A stretch of 64,000 bases of DNA, from contig NZ_CP017080.1 in assembly GCF_001645685.2 (NCBI RefSeq), positions 3,525,051 through 3,589,050 of the forward strand, written 5' to 3'. Source of the DNA: Peribacillus muralis. GTDB lineage: Bacteria > Bacillota > Bacilli > Bacillales > DSM-1321. Both the position numbers and the translations under genes were made by a program. Below are positions 35,301 through 43,207 of the stretch, one piece after another (position 1 is the first letter of the stretch; every line of letters begins with the position of its first letter). The notes below the pieces were generated by a model that worked only from the letters and a program-made list of their open reading frames with translations, had not been told where the DNA came from and did not search any database.

Positions 35301-35432
35301 AGAGATCCAAACCAGGATCAAGACAAAGATAAAAATGATGCAAATAAAGAGGATACCGGGGCAGATAAGAGTAAAGACCCGGTCAATGATAAAGATAAAG
35401 AAGCTAATAAAGCGGGAGAAGAGGGAGAATGA
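32397..35432 (+). CDS. Class A penicillin-binding protein (PBP1A-like)
   Basis: A 1011-aa bifunctional peptidoglycan synthase. It has a membrane anchor at about 36-66, a GT51 glycosyltransferase (ATEDEYFYEH 125-134, GGSTLTQQLIKN 158-169) and a transpeptidase with STMK (455-458), SYN (511-513) and KTGT (642-645). A fibronectin-III-like domain follows at about 834-905. The last 105 residues are a low-complexity Lys/Asp/Asn tail of KDKD-type repeats. AGGGGG lies nine bases before the ATG; the frame opens at 32292 within the promoter region. Its place next to tyrS differs from B. subtilis ponA. Confidence 0.95.
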   Translation: MNNNLKDRLRTAWQQLTRFFGNEKTQKNARVTYQVIWNLTLILFIVGILGFSFAGGVGAGYFAALVKDEPVRSKEDLKKDIYNYEETSEVYFANDVYLGKLKSDLEREEVSIDKVSKHLQNAVIATEDEYFYEHDGVVPKAILRAVYQEFSNASVQSGGSTLTQQLIKNQVLTNEVSFDRKAKEILLALRVEKFFEKKEILETYLNVSTLGRNSSGRNIAGVESAAEGIFGVEAKDLSLPQSAFIAGLPQSPFGYTPYTQQGKLKENQQPGINRMKTVLKRMYSNGYITKDEYDKATAYDITKDFIGKSELPSEKYPWLTYEIEKRSIEILSVNLAKEDGYEEKDLEDDDLKAQYVALADRKLRQNGYKIYTTVNKKIYDRMQEVTKNYPNFGYDKPTQIVDADTKETKTVSQPVEAGAILIENKTGKIISFVGGRDFKRAQTNHATKSLRSNGSTMKPLLVYGPGIELGKISPGSVSANVPISIGNWSPGNYGGGSYTGVSTAREALKKSYNIPAAIFYKKIINLRPASYLEKMGFSTVTKGDYYNLSMSLGAMDRGVTVEENVNAFGTFANSGEFIDAYMIDKIVSKDGKVIYQHKVKPVDVFSPQAAYLTLDMMRDVVNSGTAASVRNRLAFSSDWAGKTGTSQNYWDAWFVATNPNVSFGTWIGYDKPKSLQGTYNGLEYNKRNMYYWADLINAAYKVEPKLIDPDKRFQMPGGIVSRSFCGASGLLPSSSCQKAGLVKSDLFIAKYAPSKADNSFIDGQYVSVGSKRYAALPQTPGEFTSGGFMLNPDSFADIGLQYVLDPGAITPGGEKAGEVVATKAKLNDNGKAPDPLSITMSNDSITWGLHPEGDVVGYRVYKDGKKVASINAGAELAYKVGSGGSYYVTAVDIVGKESAPSQHVESGAKKTSSKEDSTSNKEDRTKDKIVNDDKKSGSKEENHPSDSDKDKDKDTNKQQDQEKNKDPNRDPNQDQDKDKNDANKEDTGADKSKDPVNDKDKEANKAGEEGE
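35109..35430 (+). repeat. Low-complexity repeat tract in the PBP tail
   Basis: Short imperfect repeats of GATAAAGA / AAAGATCC type encode runs of Lys, Asp, Asn and Gln. Such tracts vary in length between strains. Confidence 0.75.
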
Positions 35433-35447
35433 TACGCTTCCTTGCCG

Positions 35448-35487
35448 AAAAACAGGCTGGCAGGATATAATCCGCCAGCCTGTTTTT
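35448..35487 (+). terminator. Intrinsic terminator of the PBP gene
   Basis: AACAGGCTGGC and GCCAGCCTGTT, with an extra GGA/TCC inside, are followed by T5. Confidence 0.9.
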
Positions 35488-35501
35488 CCTATCGACACGA
35501 C

Positions 35502-35545
35502 AAAAAAAGCATCCATGCGCTGAACATGGATGCCTTTTTTTTTGA
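35502..35545 (-). terminator. Intrinsic terminator of acsA
   Basis: GCATCCAT and ATGGATGC (35509-35533) are flanked by A and T runs, just past the acsA stop. T's follow on the minus strand. Confidence 0.9.
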
Positions 35546-35547
35546 AA

Positions 35548-37266
35548 TCAATCTTCCATCGATGATAGATCGCCAGTTGGCAAATCAAGCTCCCATGCTT
35601 TTAAGACACGGCGCATGATTTTACCGCTTCTCGTTTTAGGAAGCTTGTCCCTGAATTCGATTTCGCGCGGCGCAGCGTGCGCTGCAAGACCGTGCTTAAC
35701 AAATTGGCGGATCTCCTCAATCAAGGCATCGTTTGCATCGTATCCGTCACGCAGGGCGATAAACGCTTTGATGATCTCCCCACGAACTGGATCCGGCTTG
35801 CCGATGACCCCCGCTTCAGCTACGGCGGGATGCTCGACAAGCTTGCTTTCCACCTCGAATGGCCCCACTCGTTCCCCTGCCGTCATGATGACATCATCAA
35901 CCCGGCCTTGGAACCAGAAATACCCCTCTTCATCCATATAAGCGGAATCACCGGAAACATACCATTCACCAGGCATGAAGTAAGATTCGTATTTCGCTTG
36001 ATTATTCCAGACCGTCTTCATCATGGATGGCCAGCCTTTCTTAATGGCCAGGTTCCCCATGCGGTGCGGCGGAAGTTCATTGCCTTGATCATCCACTATC
36101 GCAGCTTTCACACCAGGTATCGGTTTTCCCATCGAGCCCGGCCTGATTTCCAGGCAAGGATAATTGCAGATCACCTGAGCGCCCGTCTCCGTCATCCACC
36201 ATGTATCATGGATGCGATGATTGAAAACCTTCATTCCCCAGCGCACCACCTCCGGATTCAACGGCTCGCCGACACTCAGGACATGGCGGAGGGAGCTCAA
36301 ATCGAATTCCTTAACGATTTCGTCACCTGCCCCCATCAGCATCCTGAAGGCAGTCGGTGCACTGTACCAAACCGTGACACCAAAGTCCTGCAAGGTTTTG
36401 TACCAGGATTCAGGCTTGAATCGCCCTCCTACAATGACATTCGAGGTTCCTGTAAGCCATGGTCCGAAAATGCCGTAGGACGTCCCTGTCACCCATCCTG
36501 GGTCGGCTGTGCACCAATACACGTCTTCCTCCTGGAGATCCAGGACCCACTTGGCCGTTTGGTAATGCTGGATCATCGCATTATGAACGTGAAGCACGCC
36601 TTTAGGTTTTCCAGTGGAGCCGGATGTATAGTGCAGGATCAATCCGTCATTACGATCCACCCATTCAATGTCGAATTTGGTGTCGGCCTCTTTTAATTTT
36701 TTATTGAAGTGATGATAATTCCCCTCTTCTTTTATATTTTCGCCAACTAGGAAAATATGCTTCAAATGGGGCAATTCATCAACCGGAACCCGCGGCAAAA
36801 GTTCCGGGGTCGTAACGATCACAGTCGCTTCGCTATCTTCGAGACGGTCCCTGATCGCTCCTTCCATGAAGGCCTCGAACAACGGTCCGACCACCGCTCC
36901 CGTTTTGATGGCACCCAACAAGGCAAAGTAAAGCTCCGGCGAGCGCGGCATGAAGATGAAAACACGATCTCCTTTTTCGACAGAGGCAATGTTCCTGAAC
37001 ACATTGGCCGCTTGATTCGTATAATCCTTCATTTCCTTGAATGTATATTTTTCCTTTCTTTTATCATCTTTATAATAAAGGGCTATTTTGTTCTTTCTGT
37101 ATGTTTCGGCATGGCGGTCAATGGCTTCATATGCCAGATTCACCTTACCTGTTTCGGACCAGGAAAATTCCTTTTCAGTCTCTGACCAGTCAAACCCCCT
37201 GTATGCTTCATCGTAATTCTTCAGATTGAAATTACCTTCCACCACTGGCAACGCTTTCACATTCAT
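35548..37266 (-). CDS. acsA: Acetyl-CoA synthetase AcsA
   Basis: A 572-aa AMP-forming acetate:CoA ligase used for acetate assimilation. It starts MNVKALP like the B. subtilis enzyme and shows HYTSGSTGKPKGVLH, WWMTETGAQ and SGDSAYMDEEGYFWFQGRVDDV. The C-terminal TRSGKIMRRVLKAW holds the lysine that AcuA acetylates and AcuC deacetylates in B. subtilis. AAGGGGGAG precedes the ATG at 37266; the frame runs on to 37398. It is divergent from acuABC, the usual arrangement of target and switch. Confidence 0.98.
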   Translation of the reverse strand: MNVKALPVVEGNFNLKNYDEAYRGFDWSETEKEFSWSETGKVNLAYEAIDRHAETYRKNKIALYYKDDKRKEKYTFKEMKDYTNQAANVFRNIASVEKGDRVFIFMPRSPELYFALLGAIKTGAVVGPLFEAFMEGAIRDRLEDSEATVIVTTPELLPRVPVDELPHLKHIFLVGENIKEEGNYHHFNKKLKEADTKFDIEWVDRNDGLILHYTSGSTGKPKGVLHVHNAMIQHYQTAKWVLDLQEEDVYWCTADPGWVTGTSYGIFGPWLTGTSNVIVGGRFKPESWYKTLQDFGVTVWYSAPTAFRMLMGAGDEIVKEFDLSSLRHVLSVGEPLNPEVVRWGMKVFNHRIHDTWWMTETGAQVICNYPCLEIRPGSMGKPIPGVKAAIVDDQGNELPPHRMGNLAIKKGWPSMMKTVWNNQAKYESYFMPGEWYVSGDSAYMDEEGYFWFQGRVDDVIMTAGERVGPFEVESKLVEHPAVAEAGVIGKPDPVRGEIIKAFIALRDGYDANDALIEEIRQFVKHGLAAHAAPREIEFRDKLPKTRSGKIMRRVLKAWELDLPTGDLSSMED

Positions 37267-37302
37267 ACGACAAACTCCCCCTTTTTTCGGCTCTATATTC
37301 CC

Positions 37303-37331
37303 ATTATAGTATAAAGGGGTAATTATCTCAA
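37303..37331 (-). promoter_or_regulatory. Sigma-A promoter of acsA
   Basis: TTGAGA and a perfect TATAAT are separated by 17 bases. I could not find a convincing cre match in the acsA-acuA gap, although both genes are CcpA targets in B. subtilis. Confidence 0.8.
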
Positions 37332-37472
37332 TTTTTAAAATACTCACCCCTTCCATAATAGGGAAATCCGCCCTTGTTGATGCTTGAATGGGCGGCACTA
37401 TAAAGTTATCCCGAAGACAGGTATAATGATGCTAATAAAGAAAGGTGCTGTAACAAAAGATTCATAATCGCC

Positions 37473-37502
37473 TTGAACTTTCTGAATTAAGCTATGTATA
37501 AT
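37473..37502 (+). promoter_or_regulatory. Sigma-A promoter of acuABC
   Basis: TTGAAC and TATAAT are separated by 18 bases, with a leader of about 90 bases before acuA. Confidence 0.75.
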
Positions 37503-37543
37503 TTAATGTACACTTCCATTTGCTCGGTTCTCAAGCATTGCAC

Positions 37544-37571
37544 CTTATACTTCGTTAGCGAAGAGTATAAG
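37544..37571 (+). other. Leader hairpin upstream of acuA
   Basis: CTTATAC-TTCG pairs with CGAA-GA-GTATAAG, with a two-base bulge and a four-base loop, in the 5' leader 28 bases before the acuA start. There is no T tract, so it is not a terminator. Confidence 0.5.
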
Positions 37572-37599
37572 AGTACTATTTTACAAGGATGGTGAAAGA

Positions 37600-38232
37600 A
37601 TGGAATATAACAAGACCTTTTATGCCAAGGAACTGCAGACATTGAGCGGAACCCTCATCATCGAGGGACCATTGAATGGGGAACGAATGTCGGCTTATGA
37701 GTTTCATGAAGACTTGGTCGCCTTTCGCCCGCCTGCCTTGCAGCATAAAGCGTTAATTGAGATTGCAGACTTGCCTGAGGGCAGAATCTTCATCGCACGT
37801 GAACAGGAAACCATCGTGGGTTATGTAACCTATTTATATCCGGATCCACTGGAACGGTGGTCGGAAATCGAGATGAAGGAACTGATTGAGCTAGGGGCGA
37901 TCGAGGTCATCCCTAAATACCGGGGTGCCTCCGTCGGAAAGAATTTGATCCGCCTTTCGATGGAAGACGATTCCGTGGAGGACTTCATCATCATCACCAC
38001 TGAATACTATTGGCACTGGGACTTAAAAGGAACGGGGCTTAATATTTGGGAGTACCGCAAGATCATGGAAAAAATGATGAGCGCAGGCGGCCTGGTCTAC
38101 TTTGCAACGGATGACCCGGAAATCAGTTCACACCCGGCGAACTGCCTGATGGCGCGCATCGGCAAGAGGGTGACGCAAGAATCCATCCAGAAATTCGACC
38201 AGCTGCGTTTCATGAATCGATTTATGTATTAA
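37600..38232 (+). CDS. acuA: Protein acetyltransferase AcuA
   Basis: A 210-aa GNAT-fold acetyltransferase that acetylates the active-site lysine of AcsA and so inactivates it. The acetyl-CoA region is seen around IEVIPKYRGASVGKNLIRLSM (about 107-127), where the RGASVG turn replaces the usual GNAT QxxGxG/A loop. It lies first in acuABC. The binding site is AAGGATGGTGAAAG. Length equals that of B. subtilis AcuA (210 aa). Confidence 0.95.
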   Translation: MEYNKTFYAKELQTLSGTLIIEGPLNGERMSAYEFHEDLVAFRPPALQHKALIEIADLPEGRIFIAREQETIVGYVTYLYPDPLERWSEIEMKELIELGAIEVIPKYRGASVGKNLIRLSMEDDSVEDFIIITTEYYWHWDLKGTGLNIWEYRKIMEKMMSAGGLVYFATDDPEISSHPANCLMARIGKRVTQESIQKFDQLRFMNRFMY

Positions 38233-38258
38233 AGAGGTGAAATGGAGGAGGAAGGAAA

Positions 38259-38909
38259 ATGATCGTTGAAAAAATAATGAATGAGGACATAATCACCCTC
38301 ACTCCAGCGGATACGATCCATAGCGCTGTCGTGATCATCAAGGAGAAACGAATTCGCCATATTCCCATCGTCGATGAAAGCTTTCAGCTTGTGGGATTAG
38401 TCAGTGACCGTGATATACGAGATGCTGCGCCATCAATTTTCAACACCGCAGAATATAAAACTGGTTTACAAAAACCTCTATCAAGCATCATGAAAACCGA
38501 TTTAATCACAGGGCACCCGCTCGATTTCGTGGAAGAAATCGGGGCTGTATTTTGTGATAACAACATCAGCTGCCTCCCAATCGTCAAAGAAAGGAAATTG
38601 GTGGGCATCATAACCGGTTCCGACCTGCTTCAATCATTCGTTGAATTGACGGGTGTCAACCAGCCTGGCTCCCAAATCGAAATCAAAATCCCGAATAAGG
38701 CAGGGACCCTTCACGATATTGCCCATATTTTCAAACGGCGCAACTCCAATATCCTGAGTACCCTTGTTTATCCGGAAAAAGATGCTACCGATTATAAGAT
38801 TCTGGTCATCCGTGTCCAGACGATGAATCCATTTATGGTGGTGGAGGATTTGAGAAAAGAAGGCTATACCGTCCTATGGCCAAGTTTACCGGGGACTTCC
38901 CATGAGTGA
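38259..38909 (+). CDS. acuB: CBS/ACT-domain protein AcuB
   Basis: 216 aa with two CBS motifs (about 5-60 and 75-130; VSDRDIRDA and ITGSDLLQS close them), then a C-terminal ACT domain (IEIKIPNKAGTLHDIAHIF). This suggests binding of an adenine nucleotide and an amino acid. Its exact role in acetoin/acetate use is not settled. A strong GGAGGAGG site precedes it. It overlaps acuC by eight bases. Confidence 0.95.
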   Translation: MIVEKIMNEDIITLTPADTIHSAVVIIKEKRIRHIPIVDESFQLVGLVSDRDIRDAAPSIFNTAEYKTGLQKPLSSIMKTDLITGHPLDFVEEIGAVFCDNNISCLPIVKERKLVGIITGSDLLQSFVELTGVNQPGSQIEIKIPNKAGTLHDIAHIFKRRNSNILSTLVYPEKDATDYKILVIRVQTMNPFMVVEDLRKEGYTVLWPSLPGTSHE

Positions 38910-40083
38910 TACTTCCCTTTTCGTCTTTTCGGAGGAACTTCTTGCCTACAAATTCAATGATGAGCATCCATTCAACCAAAGGCGGCTTACGCTCACGCTT
39001 GATTTGTTGAAAAAACACCATGCCATTCGTGATGATCAAATAATCAAACCAAGAATGGCCACCGATGAAGAATTGGAACTGATTCATGATCGCCACTATG
39101 TAAACGCTGTCAGGTTGGCCGGTGAGGGAAAGCTGTCCACGGAAAAAGCCGTGAATTACGGGCTGGGGACAGAGGATACCCCCATATTCCCTAAAATGCA
39201 TGAAGCGAGCGCCTTGCTTGTAGGGGGCACTTTGACGGCGGTGGATGCCGTCATGACCGGACAGTCTCTGCACGCCCTGAATCTTGGCGGGGGCCTGCAT
39301 CATGGCTTTCGTGGCAAAGCCTCGGGGTTTTGCATTTATAACGATAGTTCGGTCGCCATCAAATACTTACAGAAAAAATATGGGGCACGTGTTTTGTATG
39401 TCGATACGGATGCCCACCACGGCGACGGGGTCCAATGGTCATTTTACGATGATCCGGATGTATGCACCCTTTCCATCCATGAAACGGGACGCTACTTATT
39501 TCCCGGCACGGGCACCATAAACGAAAGGGGCCAAGGAAAAGGCTACGGCTTCTCTTTCAACATCCCTGTGGATGCGTTCACCGAGGATGACTCCTGGATC
39601 GATTGCTATGAAGCAGCCTTTCGGGAGGTCATTGAGTATTTCAAACCGGATGTCATCTTAACGCAAAATGGAGCCGACTCCCATTATTACGATCCACTCA
39701 CCCATTTATCTGCGACGATGAAGATTTACCGTGAGATACCAAGGCTTGCCCATGAATTGGCCCATCAGTATTGCCATGGCCGCTGGATTGCCGTAGGGGG
39801 CGGAGGCTATGATATATGGCGTGTCGTTCCAAGGGCCTGGTCTAGAGTATGGCTTGAAATGACCGACAACGATCTATCAGGTCCCCTTTCAAAAGAATGG
39901 ATCGCTAGCTGGCAGCCTGAGTCCCCCGTACCACTTCCGCAAGAATGGGATGACATGGAGGATATGTACGAGCCCATTCCAAGGAAGCCTGAAATTACCG
40001 AAAAGAATGCCTTAACGCTGGAAAAGGCACTCTACCCTATCCGGTCTTCCAGGAAAACATCTGCAAGCAATGAACATAGCTAA
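38902..40083 (+). CDS. acuC: AcuC, histone-deacetylase-family protein deacetylase
   Basis: A 393-aa zinc-dependent deacetylase that removes acetyl groups from AcsA and reactivates it. Class I HDAC motifs are clear: GGGLHHGFRGKASGFC, DTDAHHGDGVQ (zinc Asp/His and catalytic His pair), QNGADSHYYDPL and the VGGGGYD turn. The C-terminal 60 residues extend past the core. Translation is coupled to acuB by overlap. Confidence 0.96.
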   Translation: MSDTSLFVFSEELLAYKFNDEHPFNQRRLTLTLDLLKKHHAIRDDQIIKPRMATDEELELIHDRHYVNAVRLAGEGKLSTEKAVNYGLGTEDTPIFPKMHEASALLVGGTLTAVDAVMTGQSLHALNLGGGLHHGFRGKASGFCIYNDSSVAIKYLQKKYGARVLYVDTDAHHGDGVQWSFYDDPDVCTLSIHETGRYLFPGTGTINERGQGKGYGFSFNIPVDAFTEDDSWIDCYEAAFREVIEYFKPDVILTQNGADSHYYDPLTHLSATMKIYREIPRLAHELAHQYCHGRWIAVGGGGYDIWRVVPRAWSRVWLEMTDNDLSGPLSKEWIASWQPESPVPLPQEWDDMEDMYEPIPRKPEITEKNALTLEKALYPIRSSRKTSASNEHS

Positions 40084-40084
40084 C

Positions 40085-40122
40085 AAAAGGGGTTGGGAAT
40101 TTAAACATTCCCAACCCCTTTT
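40085..40122 (+). terminator. Intrinsic terminator of acuABC
   Basis: AAAAGGGGTTGGGAAT pairs with ATTCCCAACCCCTTTT almost perfectly, directly after acuC. It can act on both strands. Confidence 0.95.
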
Positions 40123-40219
40123 GAACTTTGCTCAAGCTAAAATGATCGAGATTATAATTGACCATATCCTCGCTTCATACACCTTGTTATTGTTTTCTGA
40201 TTTTTCTATCAGCTGTGAA

Positions 40220-40465
40220 AAAACGAACAGGTCATATGAATGAAGATGTGCTGCTGCTCACGATGGCCCCCGCACCAATCTTTTGCGGAACTCAACTGTT
40301 TAAGCGAAACTCCTGCATTGGAATGTAGCGGAAGATGCGAGTCCAGCTTAGGAGAGGCGGCCCCCATATAAGGCCACGCAGACTGAAAGCGAAAACGCCC
40401 GAAACGCTTTGTGCATGTAGTGGGAATCCAAGATCGAAGGAGGAGCTTGACGGCGTTTTTCCCAA
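40220..40465. other. GC-richer intergenic segment of unknown nature
   Basis: About 245 bases between the acuC and ccpA terminators. The base composition is richer in G and C than usual intergenic DNA here, with runs such as GGCGGCCCCC and an inverted AAAGCG/CGCTTT pair. Both strands can be read as short cysteine/tryptophan-rich peptides without good binding sites. It may be a non-coding RNA or a dispersed repeat. Confidence 0.4.
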
Positions 40466-40470
40466 AACAC

Positions 40471-40498
40471 AAAAAAAGAGCGCCCATGCAGGACACTC
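40471..40498 (-). terminator. Intrinsic terminator of ccpA
   Basis: GAGTGTCC pairs with GGGCGCTC (wobbles allowed) and T7 follows on the minus strand, ten bases past the ccpA stop. Confidence 0.85.
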
Positions 40499-40506
40499 CC
40501 TTAAGC

Positions 40507-41511
40507 TCATTTCGTTGATTGCCTTGCCTCGATCCGATGGGGCAGGATCACTTTTTCATGACCTTCCTCCACCTGCTCTTTGTTCATCAACTTTGTCAAT
40601 AGCCTCATCGCAACCGCACCGATATCATATAGAGGTTGAACGATCGTCGTGATTTGCGGACGCACCATCAAAGTCAATCTAGTATTGTCAAAGCTGATCA
40701 CTTCAAAGTCATCCGGCACATTATACCCTTTATCCTGGGCGGCATGGACGATCCCAAGCGCCATTTCATCAGCGCCGACGATGAACGCGGTCGGTTTCTC
40801 TCCAGCCTCAAGAAACTTTTCAAAAGACTCAATGCCTGAATCGTATGTATAATCGCCTTCGACAATATAACGTTCATCAAAAGTAAGTCCAGCTTCCTTC
40901 AGTCCCCGCTTATAACCAGCCAATTTCATTTCATCAATAACCGCTGTAAGGTTTCCGCTTACAAATGCGATATGCTTATGGCCTTTTTGGGCAAAAAATG
41001 TCACGGCGTCGAATGCTGCTGCCTCATAATCAATATTAACGGATGGAACTTGTCCGCTTTCATCGACTGAGCCTGCAAGAACGATAGGAACTGGGGAATT
41101 CGTAAACTCCTTAACATGTTCATCGGTTATATTTCCACCCATGAAAACGATACCGTCCACTTGTTTTCCAAGCATCGTATTCAATAAATGGAATTCCTTA
41201 TCTATATTCTCATCGGAACTGCTTAAAATGATATTGTATTTGTACATAGTCGCTATGTCTTCTATCCCTCTTGCCAATTCGGCAAAGAAGATGCTGGAAA
41301 TATCCGGTATGATGACCCCCACGGTAGTCGTCTTCTTGCTGGCAAGACCCCTTGCCACTGCATTGGGACGGTACCCCAGTCTTTCAATTACATCCGAAAC
41401 TTTCTTTCTTGTAGCTGGCTTTACATTTGGATTCCCGTTAACTACGCGGGAAACGGTGGCCATGGAAACATTCGCTTCACGAGCCACATCATAAATGGTT
41501 ATATTATTCAT
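40507..41511 (-). CDS. ccpA: Catabolite control protein A
   Basis: A 334-aa LacI/GalR regulator that binds cre sites with HPr-Ser-P and drives carbon catabolite control. The N-terminal headpiece is [22 protein letters not shown], the hinge helix is [12 protein letters not shown], and a periplasmic-binding-protein-like effector core fills the rest. Size and sequence match Bacillus CcpA. GGAGG lies nine bases before the ATG. A candidate cre sits in this same window at the kdgT operon. Confidence 0.98.
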   Translation of the reverse strand: MNNITIYDVAREANVSMATVSRVVNGNPNVKPATRKKVSDVIERLGYRPNAVARGLASKKTTTVGVIIPDISSIFFAELARGIEDIATMYKYNIILSSSDENIDKEFHLLNTMLGKQVDGIVFMGGNITDEHVKEFTNSPVPIVLAGSVDESGQVPSVNIDYEAAAFDAVTFFAQKGHKHIAFVSGNLTAVIDEMKLAGYKRGLKEAGLTFDERYIVEGDYTYDSGIESFEKFLEAGEKPTAFIVGADEMALGIVHAAQDKGYNVPDDFEVISFDNTRLTLMVRPQITTIVQPLYDIGAVAMRLLTKLMNKEQVEEGHEKVILPHRIEARQSTK

Positions 41512-41833
41512 TCATCCATTCCTCCATTTCTTTCATTTTTCCCATAAAAGACCCGAATTATTTCGAAAAAAAATCTTTTATACGTTTTTCCTCTATAAGG
41601 AAGATTATTTTAGGAACGATCTGCCTAAGAAAAAATGCAATCCCACTCTCTTCTCAGCCAAAGATTCAATACTCTTTTCAAGTATAAAAGTTCACATAGA
41701 TATCACTTTATGTATGACCAATCTTCCGAACAGTTCTCATTCTTGTTATTTATCATACGATAGTCGAATCTTTCCTGCAATCCAATAGTGCTTATTTCGG
41801 CGTTTTTTCTGCAAAAACAAGTATTTTACCATT
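41512..41833. other. Gap upstream of ccpA, nothing further recognised
   Basis: It should hold the ccpA promoter, but no clear -35/-10 pair was found. No credible ORF on either strand. Confidence 0.45.
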
Positions 41834-41863
41834 AAAAAAAGCCCTTGCCAAGGTGGTAAGGGC
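41834..41863 (-). terminator. Intrinsic terminator of aroA
   Basis: GCCCTT pairs with AAGGGC across an 11-base loop and T7 follows on the minus strand, about 30 bases past the aroA stop. Confidence 0.85.
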
Positions 41864-41894
41864 CGTAAGTGGATCATTTACAGACTTTCTTAGC

Positions 41895-42971
41895 TTATAC
41901 AGTTACCCAGTTCAAACGTTTAATTTCTTCGTAAAATTCATCAAATTGCTTGAAGTCCATCTGCTGTGCAGAATCCGATAATGCAACGGATGGATCCGGA
42001 TGCACTTCCGCCATCACACCGTCAGCACCGATGGCAAGAGCCGCTTTAGCCGTTGGAAGCAATAGGTCGCGGCGTCCGGTTGAATGCGTCACATCCACCA
42101 TTACCGGTAAGTGAGTTTCTTGTTTTAAGATCGGCACTGCAGAGATATCGAGTGTATTTCTTGTCGCTTTCTCGTAAGTGCGGATACCTCGTTCACACAA
42201 GATGATGTTGCCGTTTCCTTGCGACATGATGTATTCTGCTGCATGAATGAACTCTTCAATCGTTGCAGCCAGTCCACGTTTTAATAGCACTGGTTTATTG
42301 ACGGCACCAGCCGCTTTTAACAAGTCGAAGTTTTGCATGTTACGTGCACCGATTTGGATGACGTCGATGTGATCGATCGCCGCTTCGATATCGTTGGCAC
42401 TGACGATTTCACTGATGACGGCCAAGCCGTATTCATCTGCAACACGCTTAAGTATTTGCAAGCCTTCCAAACCAAGACCCTGGAAATCATATGGAGATGT
42501 ACGTGGCTTAAAGGCACCGCCGCGCATCAATTTCAACCCTTTAGCTTTAATGACTTCAGCCACCGCTGCCGTTTGTTCATATGATTCGACGGCACAAGGT
42601 CCGAAGACGAAGCTAGGAATTCCGTTACCGACCAATTCACCCTTAATGTCGATGATCGTGTCTTCAGGCTTTTGTTTTCTGGATACAAGAAGCGTTTTCT
42701 TCTGATCATCTTTTTGAAGCTCCAAGCCCAATTTGAAAATTTCTTTGAAAATATGTTTAATCGATCCAAGATCAAGCGGTCCTTGGTGATTCGCTTCGAT
42801 AAGATCAAGCATTGTTCTTTCGCGGACCGGATCGTAACGGTTTACACCTTGTTTTTCTTTGACTCGTCCGATTTCCTGTACAAGTTCAGCACGTTGATTA
42901 ATAAGATGTAATAACTGAAGGTTCACATCATCCAGTTGATTACGAAGACCATCAAGCTCTTTGTTGCTCAT
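41895..42971 (-). CDS. aroA: Bifunctional chorismate mutase / DAHP synthase
   Basis: 358 aa. Residues 1-90 are an AroQ-type chorismate mutase ([22 protein letters not shown]), which in Bacillus acts mainly as the sensor for feedback by chorismate and prephenate. Residues 100-358 form a type I-beta DAHP synthase ([46 protein letters not shown]), the first step of the shikimate pathway. The gene is called aroA (aroG) in B. subtilis. It lies next to ccpA, as there. The flagellar-type motPS genes of that B. subtilis locus are absent. Confidence 0.97.
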   Translation of the reverse strand: MSNKELDGLRNQLDDVNLQLLHLINQRAELVQEIGRVKEKQGVNRYDPVRERTMLDLIEANHQGPLDLGSIKHIFKEIFKLGLELQKDDQKKTLLVSRKQKPEDTIIDIKGELVGNGIPSFVFGPCAVESYEQTAAVAEVIKAKGLKLMRGGAFKPRTSPYDFQGLGLEGLQILKRVADEYGLAVISEIVSANDIEAAIDHIDVIQIGARNMQNFDLLKAAGAVNKPVLLKRGLAATIEEFIHAAEYIMSQGNGNIILCERGIRTYEKATRNTLDISAVPILKQETHLPVMVDVTHSTGRRDLLLPTAKAALAIGADGVMAEVHPDPSVALSDSAQQMDFKQFDEFYEEIKRLNWVTV

Positions 42972-43207
42972 TACAAATCCATCCCTTCGTTTTTTAAAAT
43001 GAAAACCGGCTTAGCGACCACACCGAAATCCTATCACAATCCCCGATTGGCCAACCCGATTATAATATCAATGAAAAATTTTAGAATATTTCATGTATAA
43101 TTAACTCAATTATAAAGCATGCATTCCTAAATGTCACGAATTTTTTCTTTATTAATTAAACGCTTTTAAGCATTAAAGTTATAAATTTATAAAAGTAGGT
43201 GTTACCC

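Noticed and set aside
40383..40397. cre-like sequence CTGAAAGCGAAAACG downstream of ccpA
   Set aside because: It is not near any promoter, lies in the odd GC-richer segment and has mismatches at both ends.
40209..40496. Minus-strand 95-aa frame downstream of ccpA
   Set aside because: It starts inside the ccpA terminator hairpin, has no binding site and has an unnatural Cys/Trp-rich composition.
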